In this document: in pieces, positions 57,132 through 64,000 of the stretch
Position numbering within the stretch: the stretch's first letter is position 1
Layout of the letters: each line of letters opens with the position of its first letter
Source: Streptomyces sp. AM 4-1-1
Lineage (GTDB): Bacteria; Actinomycetota; Actinomycetes; Streptomycetales; Streptomycetaceae
NCBI RefSeq assembly: GCF_029167625.1
Contig: NZ_CP119145.1
Coordinates: 6,014,001 to 6,078,000, forward strand
DNA length: 64,000 bases
Reading direction: 5' to 3'
Position numbers and translations under genes: made by a program
Notes under the pieces: generated by a model
Told to the model about the DNA's origin: nothing
What the model saw: the letters and a program-made list of their open reading frames with translations, nothing else
Database searches by the model: none

Positions 57132-58037
57132 TCAGCTGTGCGGAACGACCGCCACCGGGCACGGCACATGGTGCAGCGTCGCGTGGGCGACGGACCCGAT
57201 GCGCGAGCCGAGCGCGCCGCGCCGCGCCCGGCGGCCGACCACGACGAGCTGGGCCCGGCCGGACGCCGACAGCAGGACCTCGGCGGCGCTGCCCAGCTCC
57301 ACCTGTTCCGTCACCGGCACCTCCGGGTACTTCGCCCGCCAGGGCGCCAGCGCCTCGCCCAGCCGCTTCCGCTCCAGAGGCGCCAGCACACCGGCCTCGT
57401 CGGCCAGGAACAAGGAGCTGGGGTTGTACGCGTACAGCGGCGGCAGATTCCAGGCGCGTACCGCCCGGATGCCGACGCCCCGGCCCGCGGCCTGCTCGAA
57501 GGCGAAGGCGAGCACGGGATCGGTGTCCTCGCCCGTACCGTGCTGACCCACCACGATCTCGCCACCGGGCACCCCCGCCGCGTCCTCGGCGGCGGTGTCG
57601 CCGGAGGGCACGGCCGGCCGGACGGCCACCACGGGACGCCTGGCCTCCGCGATGACCTGCTGGCCCACGGACCCGAGCAGGAATCCGCTCACCGGCCCGT
57701 ATCCCCGCGATCCGAGGACGAGCAGTTCGGCGGAGTCCGCCTCGGCCACCAGCGCCTCGACCGCGGGACGGCCCAGGATCTCGTGGCTCACGGGCAGTCC
57801 CGGGTGACGCCCGGCGACCGTCTCGTCCACGGCCGCCAGCGTCCGGTGCGCCTGCCGGGCGAGAGCGTCCTGGTCCAGTCCCGTCGGCAGATCGAAGGGG
57901 GCGGAGAAGGGTTCCCATTCCCAGGCGTGCACGAGTCGGAGCGGGGCGCCGCGGCGCGACGCCTCCCTGGCCCCCCATTCGGCTGCGGACAGACTCTCGG
58001 GGGAGCCGTCCACCCCTACCGTGACCGGACGCGTCAT
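57132..58037 (-). CDS. Universal stress protein, tandem USP domains
   Basis: Two UspA domains in 301 aa. Domain 1: VTVGVDGSPESLSAAEWGA ... LLVLGSRGYGPVSGFLLGSVGQQV. Domain 2: EIVVGQHGTGED ... LVVVGRRARRGALGSRIGSVAHATLHH. The first keeps a GSRGxGxxxGxxxGS ATP-binding motif; the second has GRRARRGALGSRIGS. ATG 58037 follows GGAGG; an upstream ATG at 58052 is in frame without a site. Cytoplasmic, likely ATP-binding, induced by stress or stationary phase; exact role unknown. Confidence 0.92.
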   Translation of the reverse strand: MTRPVTVGVDGSPESLSAAEWGAREASRRGAPLRLVHAWEWEPFSAPFDLPTGLDQDALARQAHRTLAAVDETVAGRHPGLPVSHEILGRPAVEALVAEADSAELLVLGSRGYGPVSGFLLGSVGQQVIAEARRPVVAVRPAVPSGDTAAEDAAGVPGGEIVVGQHGTGEDTDPVLAFAFEQAAGRGVGIRAVRAWNLPPLYAYNPSSLFLADEAGVLAPLERKRLGEALAPWRAKYPEVPVTEQVELGSAAEVLLSASGRAQLVVVGRRARRGALGSRIGSVAHATLHHVPCPVAVVPHS

Positions 58038-58760
58038 GACCAGAACCTCCATCGATCGAACGTTGTGCCACCCCCATCCTTACGTGTCCGTCCCGCCACG
58101 ATCGGGCCGGTCGGCCCCCTTCGAGCGGTCGTGGCCCGTCGTTGTCCGCTGCCGTCCTTCGTCGTCGTCCGCCGCTGCTTCGGCCTTGAAGGTCCTTGAA
58201 GGATCTTGAAGGGCTTTGGGTCGGGGACGGCTCGTGCGCCTTCGCACCGGGTGGGCCGTTGCCTTAGCGAAGGGCGACGTTCCGCTTGGGGTCCATGGCC
58301 GGCGCGTGTGCGCCGGGGACGCCGGGCGTGCTCAGACGCGTGGGCCGGTCGCGGCGCCCACAGGACCCGCGTCCGTGCCTGATTCCCGTACCGATGTGTC
58401 GAGAGCCCCCGCCACCTGCGGTGTCGTCCCTTCGGGCCCGGTCATGCCCGGTCGGGGGCCGGTTCCGTACCCGCCTCGGAACGGAAGTCGAACGCCCCTC
58501 TACCGATGGGTAGTTGTTCCGGAGGTGTCGTCCGGCGCCGGTGTGGTGGCGGCCGCGCCCGCAGGTCACTTGCGCTACGGGAAGTGCATGGTGGGCACAC
58601 GGGAAGCGGGTGCCCGGTACATGGACACCGGGTGGCGGGCGCACGGCACCCACGGCGGGAGTCGCGCGATGAGTCGTGCGGAGCCGTCCGGGCCGGCGGT
58701 GCGCGGGGGGTCCGCACCGCGTTGATCGTCCAGGCGACCCGACGACCGTCGACCTCGAAC

Positions 58761-58786
58761 TTCCGCAAAAACAACCGTATTGCGAA
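58761..58786. promoter_or_regulatory. TTCCGCAA-N11-TTGCGAA inverted repeat
   Basis: Imperfect arms with LacI/ROK-like half-sites, 360-385 bp upstream of ngcE. Could bind the downstream ROK regulator; speculative. Confidence 0.35.
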
Positions 58787-58893
58787 AACCCACCCGTGCT
58801 GACCAGGGCATACGGTGCCGATGTGTCCGCGAGGTCTCAACTCGGGAAAGACTCACGCTCAAACTGGCTTTCGATCTTGCTCAGTTGGCGGGA

Positions 58894-58909
58894 AGTGGAC
58901 TATACCTGT
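58894..58909 (+). promoter_or_regulatory. dre-like DasR site upstream of ngcE
   Basis: AGTGGACTATACCTGT, three mismatches in 16 from the DasR consensus orientation AGTGGTCTAGACCAGT. Fits GlcNAc-dependent control of a chitobiose/GlcNAc importer. Confidence 0.55.
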
Positions 58910-59145
58910 CGGCGTCCGCCCAGTCGTTTCTCATGGCCCGGACAAAGAGGGACGGAGCGGCCGGGGGACGCCACGGCCGCATCCGCTGTACCGTCTCCCG
59001 ACAACCCCCCACTGCACATGGCAAGCAAGAGAATCCGCATGACCCAAGCGCAACTGACCGCGGTGGCGGGGCCCCTTCGCCTGAGGCGAATATCGACGGG
59101 TGACCGGTACACCGCCTGAGTCCTGGAGAAGGCGAGGACTTGAGC

Positions 59146-60594
59146 ATGGCTTCCACCTCCGCTCATAAGAATGAGGGCCTTGGCCGTCGTGACCTGATCA
59201 AGCGGTCTGCCGCACTCGGTCTGATCACTGTTCCGACGATGAGCTTCCTGTCGGCCTGTGCGAGTGGCGACAGCGGCAGCGACGAAAAGGTCAAGAAGGG
59301 CACGGCCAGCAAGACCAACCCGCTCGGTGTGAACGAGACGGCTCCGCTGGAGTTCGTGATCTTCGACGGCGGTTTCGGTCAGCAGTACGCGATCGACGCC
59401 GAGAAGAAGTACAACGCGGCGTTCCCGAAGGCTCCGAAGGTCAAGCACGTCCCGACCCAGAAGATCCAGTCGCAGCTCCAGCCGCGCTTCAACGGCGGCA
59501 CCCCGCCGGACCTGATCGACAACTCGGGCGCCGAGCAGATGGACATGGGTGTGCTGGTCGGCAAGAACCAGCTGCTCGACCTGACACCGCTGATGAACGC
59601 GCCGTCCATCGACGACCCGAGCAAGAAGGTCCGCGACACCCTGCGCCCCGGTGTCCTGGAGATGGGGCAGTTCGACGGCGACCCCGTGTGGATCATGTAC
59701 TACGCGTACACGGTCTACGGCGTCTGGTACTCGCAGACCGCGCTCGACAACCTCGACGCGCAGTACCCCGAGACCTGGGACCAGATGCTCGCCCTGTGCG
59801 AGAAGGCGAAGAAGAAGGGCATCGCGGGCTGGACCTACCCCGGGAAGTACCCGTACTACCTGCCGTTCTCGCTCTACCCGTTCATCGGCAAGATCGGTGG
59901 CCGGGAGGTTCTCGACAAGATCGACAACCTTGAGCCGAACGCCTGGAAGGACCCCGCGGTCAAGGCGGCGTTGGAGGCGTACTACGAGCTGTACCGGAAG
60001 GGGTACGTCCTCAAGGGCACCCCGGGCATGACCCACATCCAGTCGCAGACCGAGTGGACCAAGGGCAAGGCGCTCTTCATACCCAACGGTTCCTGGGTGG
60101 AGAACGAGGCGGCGCCGACCACGCCCAAGGACTTCAAGATGATGGTCGCGGCGCCGTCCAGCCTGGACGCGTCCGACAAGCTGCCGTTCGGCACCATCTG
60201 GGCGTCCGGCGGCGAGCCCTTCGTCGTCCCGGCCAAGGCGAAGAACCCCGAGGGCGGCATGGAGCAGCTGCGCATCATGCTCAGCGAGGAGTCCTCCAAG
60301 AACTTCACCAAGCAGGTGAAGTCGCTCAGTGCCTACAACGGCGGCACCGACGGGCTGACCCTGTCCACGGCCATGCAGGCCGGTGTCGACGCGCTGAAGA
60401 AGGCCGGCGACAACGTGGTGAACCCGCGCCTCCAGGACTGGTACGTGAAGCTCCAGAAGGAGCAGATCGGTGTCTCCGGCCTCGGCGAGATGATGGCCGG
60501 CCGCGCCACCCCGGCGGAGACCATCAAGAAGATCCAGGCCTACGCGGACGCCGCGGCCAAGGACCAGTCCATCAAGCACTACAAGCACCAGTGA
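59146..60594 (+). CDS. ngcE: Carbohydrate ABC transporter binding lipoprotein NgcE
   Basis: Extracytoplasmic solute-binding protein (482 aa, CUT1 type) attached to the membrane. N-terminal twin-arginine motif GRRDLIKRS and lipobox LSAC (Cys at ~residue 38), so a Tat-exported lipoprotein. ATG 59146 has GAGGA at the right distance; TTG 59140 does not. The type 1 binding fold is rich in Trp and Tyr. It is first of a three-gene operon without an ATPase; in streptomycetes MsiK usually serves such importers. S. coelicolor SCO6005-6007 is its counterpart from memory and takes up N,N'-diacetylchitobiose. Confidence 0.93.
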   Translation: MASTSAHKNEGLGRRDLIKRSAALGLITVPTMSFLSACASGDSGSDEKVKKGTASKTNPLGVNETAPLEFVIFDGGFGQQYAIDAEKKYNAAFPKAPKVKHVPTQKIQSQLQPRFNGGTPPDLIDNSGAEQMDMGVLVGKNQLLDLTPLMNAPSIDDPSKKVRDTLRPGVLEMGQFDGDPVWIMYYAYTVYGVWYSQTALDNLDAQYPETWDQMLALCEKAKKKGIAGWTYPGKYPYYLPFSLYPFIGKIGGREVLDKIDNLEPNAWKDPAVKAALEAYYELYRKGYVLKGTPGMTHIQSQTEWTKGKALFIPNGSWVENEAAPTTPKDFKMMVAAPSSLDASDKLPFGTIWASGGEPFVVPAKAKNPEGGMEQLRIMLSEESSKNFTKQVKSLSAYNGGTDGLTLSTAMQAGVDALKKAGDNVVNPRLQDWYVKLQKEQIGVSGLGEMMAGRATPAETIKKIQAYADAAAKDQSIKHYKHQ

Positions 60595-60644
60595 GCAACC
60601 GTCACCAGCGGCGGAACCCGCGAAAAGATCGGGGGCGGTAGACG

Positions 60645-61568
60645 ATGCAGCATGGCAAGTACCGGTTCATCGTGGGGTTCCTGGCAGCTCCACTGGCGTT
60701 GTACGCGGTCTTCGTCATCTGGCCGTTCGTCCAGTCCATCTACTATTCGTTCACGGACTGGACGGGTCTGAGTCCTGAATTCAAGATGGTGGGCTTCGAC
60801 AACTACAGCCGGATGCTCAAGGACGACATCTTCTGGAAGTCGTTGCAGCACAGCGTGCTGCTCGTGCTGCTGCTGCCGCTGGTGACGTTGGGCCTCGCGC
60901 TCTTCTTCGCCTTCATGCTCAACGTCGGCGGACGGCGGCGCAAGAACGCCGCCGTCTCCGGCGTGCGGGGCTCGGCCTTCTACAAGATCGCGTACTTCTT
61001 CCCGCAGGTCCTCTCGATCGTGATCGTCTCGCTGCTGTTCCAGTTCGCCTTCAACCCGAGTGACGGCATGCTGAACTCGACGTTCAAGGCGATCGGCCTC
61101 GAAAGCATCCAGCCGGACTGGCTGGGCGATCCGAAACTCGCGCTCTACTGCGTCATGGCGGTTCTGGTCTGGTCGACGGTCGGGTTCTTCGTCGTCCTCT
61201 TCTCCGCCGGCATGGCGTCCATCCCGAGGGACTTCTACGAGGCCGCGCTGCTCGACGGGGCCAGCCGTTTCACGACCTTCTTCAGGATCACCCTCCCGCT
61301 CCTGTGGGACACGGTGCAGTCGGGCTGGGTCTACATGGGAATCCTGGCGCTCGGCGTGGAGGCGTTCACCTCCGTACAGGTCATGACCGTGGGGCCGGGC
61401 GGTCCTGACTACTCGACGACCGTCCTGCCGCTGTACGTGTACCAGACGGCCTTCCGCGACGGCCAGGCGGGCTACGCAACGACGATCGGTGTCGGACTGC
61501 TCATCGTGACCATGGCCTTCGCGGCCATCGTGATGCGACTGGGCCGGCGCGAGCGGCTGGAGTTCTGA
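60645..61568 (+). CDS. ngcF: ABC sugar permease NgcF
   Basis: Inner-membrane permease of 307 aa with six predicted helices and the MalF-type EAA loop EAALLDGASRFTTFFRITLP, conserved AAxxxG...I....LP. N-terminus begins with a short cytoplasmic part and a signal-anchor helix. It pairs with NgcG to form the channel for chitobiose/GlcNAc import. ATG 60645. Its last base region overlaps the ngcG start (TGATG), so the two permeases are coupled. Confidence 0.95.
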   Translation: MQHGKYRFIVGFLAAPLALYAVFVIWPFVQSIYYSFTDWTGLSPEFKMVGFDNYSRMLKDDIFWKSLQHSVLLVLLLPLVTLGLALFFAFMLNVGGRRRKNAAVSGVRGSAFYKIAYFFPQVLSIVIVSLLFQFAFNPSDGMLNSTFKAIGLESIQPDWLGDPKLALYCVMAVLVWSTVGFFVVLFSAGMASIPRDFYEAALLDGASRFTTFFRITLPLLWDTVQSGWVYMGILALGVEAFTSVQVMTVGPGGPDYSTTVLPLYVYQTAFRDGQAGYATTIGVGLLIVTMAFAAIVMRLGRRERLEF

Positions 61569-62491
61569 TGAAGACCACTGACACCCCTCCCGCTCCGCCC
61601 GCTCCGGAGGCGGAGCACACACCACCGGCCCGGCGCCCGGCGTCCGGCGGCAAGGAGAAGAGCGGCGAGGGCAAGATCCTCAACGTCTTCTCGCACGGTG
61701 TGCTGATCATCTGGGCGATCCTGGTCGTCATGCCGCTGCTGTGGGCGATCATGGCGTCCTTCAAGACCGATGACTCGATCCTGTCGACGCCGTGGAAGCT
61801 GCCCGACAAGCTGCACTTCGAGAACTGGTCGCGTGCCTGGACCCAGGCGCACATGAGCGACTACTTTTTCAACACCATCCTGGTGGTGGGCGGTTCGCTG
61901 ATCGGCACCCTGCTGCTCGGTTCGATGGCGGCGTACGTGCTGGCGCGGTTCGACTTCCCGGGCAACCGGTTCCTCTACTACCTGTTCATCGGCGGGATGA
62001 GCTTCCCGATCATCCTGGCGCTGGTCCCGCTGTTCTTCGTCATGAACAACATGGGGCTGCTGAACTCGGTGCACGGGCTGATCCTGGTCTACATCGCGTA
62101 CTCGCTGCCGTTCACCGTCTTCTTCCTCACGTCGTTCTTCAAGACGCTGCCAGGCTCGGTGGCGGAAGCGGCGATGATCGACGGTGCCTCGCACAGCAGG
62201 ACGTTCTTCCAGGTCATGCTGCCGATGGCGAAGCCGGGCCTGATCAGCGTCGGCATCTTCAACTTCCTCGGGCAGTGGAACCAGTACATGCTGCCCACGG
62301 TGCTGAACACCGACCCGAACAACCGGGTGCTCTCCCAGGGCCTCGTCGAACTGGCCACCAGCCAGGGGTACAAGGGGGACTGGTCAGGGCTGTTCGCGGG
62401 TCTGGTGATGGCGATGCTGCCGGTCCTCGCGGCCTACATCATCTTCCAGCGTCAGGTCGTCGCCGGTCTGACCGCGGGAGCCGTCAAGTAA
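61568..62491 (+). CDS. ngcG: ABC sugar permease NgcG
   Basis: Second permease (307 aa, MalG type). After a ~45-residue Pro/Glu-rich cytoplasmic N-terminus come six helices and the EAA loop AEAAMIDGASHSRTFFQVML. ATG 61568 overlaps the ngcF stop. With NgcE and NgcF it completes the membrane part of the importer; the ATPase is probably shared MsiK encoded elsewhere. A strong terminator follows 17 bp after the stop. Confidence 0.95.
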   Translation: MKTTDTPPAPPAPEAEHTPPARRPASGGKEKSGEGKILNVFSHGVLIIWAILVVMPLLWAIMASFKTDDSILSTPWKLPDKLHFENWSRAWTQAHMSDYFFNTILVVGGSLIGTLLLGSMAAYVLARFDFPGNRFLYYLFIGGMSFPIILALVPLFFVMNNMGLLNSVHGLILVYIAYSLPFTVFFLTSFFKTLPGSVAEAAMIDGASHSRTFFQVMLPMAKPGLISVGIFNFLGQWNQYMLPTVLNTDPNNRVLSQGLVELATSQGYKGDWSGLFAGLVMAMLPVLAAYIIFQRQVVAGLTAGAVK

Positions 62492-62507
62492 TACCCGTAC
62501 AACCTCA

Positions 62508-62552
62508 CAGACGAACCGCCCACCGGCCGTGTGCCGGTGGGCGGTTCGTCTG
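62508..62552. terminator. ngcEFG terminator
   Basis: Perfect 19-bp stem with a 7-nt loop, 17 bp after the ngcG stop. Confidence 0.9.
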
Positions 62553-62674
62553 CGTAGGGGCTGGTCGTCGCGGGCCTGCCACGGACCGCCCGTCGGCCCT
62601 TAGGCTCAAGGTCTTGACGGGGGATGTCCCAAAACGCTCAGCTTAGGGTTCACATGTTAGAGAAAAAGGCAGGA

Positions 62675-63886
62675 ATGAGAGGGTCGATGGAGACTCCGGG
62701 GTCGCAGACATCTCTGCATCGCGCCAATCTGGAGCGGGTCGTGCGCGCCGTGCGTATGGCCGGTTCACTCACCCAGGCGGAGATCGCCAGGAGTACCGGC
62801 CTGTCCGCGGCCACGGTCTCCAACATCGTCCGGGAACTGAAGGAGAGCGGCACGGTCGAGGTGACGCCCACCTCGGCCGGGGGGCGCCGGGCGCGCAGCG
62901 TCTCCCTCAGCGGTGACGCGGGCATCGTGGTCGGGGTCGACTTCGGGCACGCGCATCTGCGGGTGGCGGTCGGGAACCTCGCCCACCAGGTGCTCGCGGA
63001 GGAGTCGGAGCCGCTGGACGTCGACGCCTCGTCCTCGCACGGTCTCGGCCGGGCGGAGCAGCTGGTCAACCGGCTGATCGAGTCCACCGGGATCAGTCCG
63101 GGCAAGGTCGTCGGGATCGGGCTCGGCGTGCCGGGGCCGATCGACGTCGAGTCCGGCACCCTGGGTTCCACCTCCATCCTGCCCGGCTGGACGGGGGTCA
63201 ATCCGAGCGAGGAGCTGGCCGCCCGGCTCGGCGCTCCGGTGTACGTGGACAACGACGCCAACCTCGGCGCGCTGGGCGAGCTGGTCTGGGGGAGCGGCCG
63301 CGGGGTCAAGGACCTCGCGTACATCAAGGTCGCCAGCGGGGTGGGCGCCGGACTGGTGATCGACGGCCGCATCTACCGGGGTCCGGGCGGCACGGCCGGC
63401 GAGATCGGGCACATCACGCTCGACGAGTCGGGGCCGGTGTGCCGCTGCGGGAACCGCGGCTGCCTGGAGACCTTCACCGCAGCCCGGTACGTCCTGCCAC
63501 TCCTCCGGCCCAGCCACGGCCCGGACCTCACCATGGAGCGGGTGGTGCAGCTGGCCAGGGAGGGCGATCCCGGCTGCCGCCGGGTGATCGGGGACGTGGG
63601 TCGGCACATCGGCAGCGGGGTCGCCAATCTCTGCAACCTCCTCAACCCCAGCCGGATGGTGCTGGGCGGATCGCTCGCGGAGGCGGGGGACCTGGTGCTC
63701 GGGCCGATACGGGACTCGGTCTCCAGGTACGCCATCCCCAGCGCCGCCAGGCAGCTCTCCATGCTGCCGGGAGCACTCGGCGCGCGGGCCGAGGTGCTGG
63801 GGGCGCTCGCCCTGGTGCTCAGCGAGATGGGGGATTCGAGCCTTTTGGAGAGTGCGCTCGCCACGGAGGCTCCCGCCTTCACTTAG
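62675..63886 (+). CDS. rok7B7: ROK-family transcriptional regulator (Rok7B7-like)
   Basis: 403-aa regulator when started at ATG 62675, which follows AGGCAGGA; three other in-frame ATGs (62624, 62654, 62687) are possible. N-terminal winged HTH (TQAEIARSTGLSAATVSNIVREL) then a ROK sugar-kinase-like domain: DFGHAH at the phosphate-binding start, YVDNDANLGALGE, GEIGHITL and the zinc motif CRCGNRGCLE. It senses a sugar or phosphate sugar. Position directly after ngcEFG equals rok7B7 (SCO6008), which controls xylose use, carbon catabolite repression and antibiotic production; xylose transport genes would be expected to follow just outside the window. Confidence 0.92.
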   Translation: MRGSMETPGSQTSLHRANLERVVRAVRMAGSLTQAEIARSTGLSAATVSNIVRELKESGTVEVTPTSAGGRRARSVSLSGDAGIVVGVDFGHAHLRVAVGNLAHQVLAEESEPLDVDASSSHGLGRAEQLVNRLIESTGISPGKVVGIGLGVPGPIDVESGTLGSTSILPGWTGVNPSEELAARLGAPVYVDNDANLGALGELVWGSGRGVKDLAYIKVASGVGAGLVIDGRIYRGPGGTAGEIGHITLDESGPVCRCGNRGCLETFTAARYVLPLLRPSHGPDLTMERVVQLAREGDPGCRRVIGDVGRHIGSGVANLCNLLNPSRMVLGGSLAEAGDLVLGPIRDSVSRYAIPSAARQLSMLPGALGARAEVLGALALVLSEMGDSSLLESALATEAPAFT

Positions 63887-64000
63887 AGAATGAATGGCAC
63901 CGTTGTCATCTCGTTGTGAATTTACTCCTTGACGTTGGCGGTACAGCCGAGTTGACTTCCTGCCACCTCGGCCGCACCGTCGCGGCCTCGGCAGGGAGGT
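63887..64000. other. Intergenic after ROK gene, probable promoter for the next gene
   Basis: AT-richer 114 bp. TTGACG near 63933 could be a -35 element. No gene recognised before the window ends. Confidence 0.35.

Larger units (their letters stand above)
58038..59145. other. 1.1-kb non-coding region upstream of ngcE
   Basis: Contains a short TTGAAGG(A/T)-type repeat near 58185-58212, an inverted repeat TTCCGCAA...TTGCGAA (58761-58786) and a dre-like site (58894-58909). A plus frame at 58216-58725 has no family resemblance and is rejected. Probably a long, multiply regulated promoter for the transporter operon. Confidence 0.6.

Noticed and set aside
58216..58725. 169-codon frame between USP and ngcE
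   Set aside because: No start signal, no family motif, compositionally like noncoding GC-rich DNA.

Overview
The window is Streptomyces chromosome. The DNA is very GC-rich with strong GC3 bias, GTG and TTG starts are common, and several gene families are typical of the genus: XRE/DUF397 pair, mycoredoxin-like protein, StrR-type ParB regulator and type I PKS. The right end (about 51.2-64 kb) matches, from memory, the S. coelicolor order SCO5998-SCO6008: HTH-MurA, aconitase, a chitobiose ABC transporter and a ROK regulator. The 2.6-51 kb part looks largely accessory.

Layout. 0-4.4 kb: end of an MFS symporter, a secreted GH18 chitinase with DasR-type sites upstream, and a TehA-like membrane protein. 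4.8-11.6 kb: a complete, translationally coupled narGHJI operon. 11.7-16.6 kb: mycoredoxin-like protein, two small hypotheticals, XRE + DUF397, an HxlR regulator and a convergent DHA2 exporter. 16.8-32.1 kb: a fully co-directional minus-strand block reading metY, metX, a CMD-family protein, a 3032-aa bimodular PKS with thioesterase, aspartokinase and homoserine dehydrogenase. Both aspartate-pathway enzymes have eroded ACT effector loops. 32.8 kb: StrR/NovG-like ParB regulator. 34.9-47.3 kb: a plus-strand block with a CMD protein, an AT-ACP protein, a PUFA-synthase-like KS-CLF-KR-DH protein, an SDR, a WS/DGAT acyltransferase, a DinB/MDMPI-like protein, an alpha/beta hydrolase and a GMC oxidoreductase. 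47.8-51.1 kb: a small secreted protein, a frameshifted YCII pseudogene and a compact vat-vgb streptogramin A/B resistance operon with a divergent TetR gene. 51.2-64 kb: the conserved segment.

How the genes work together. The met-PKS block encodes most steps from aspartate to homocysteine (asd is not present) beside a PKS that should release a short acyl chain, so I read it as a biosynthetic cluster with its own sulfur-amino-acid precursor supply. The AT-ACP/KS-CLF-KR-DH block looks like an iterative lipid or polyketide system with an esterifying enzyme and an oxidase. I do not recognise its product. The ParB-type regulator between the two blocks may control one or both. Chitin use appears at both ends of the window (chitinase and NgcEFG), each with candidate DasR sites.

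No tRNA, rRNA, CRISPR array, insertion sequence or integrase was recognised. All functions are assigned by reading motifs; no database search was run.
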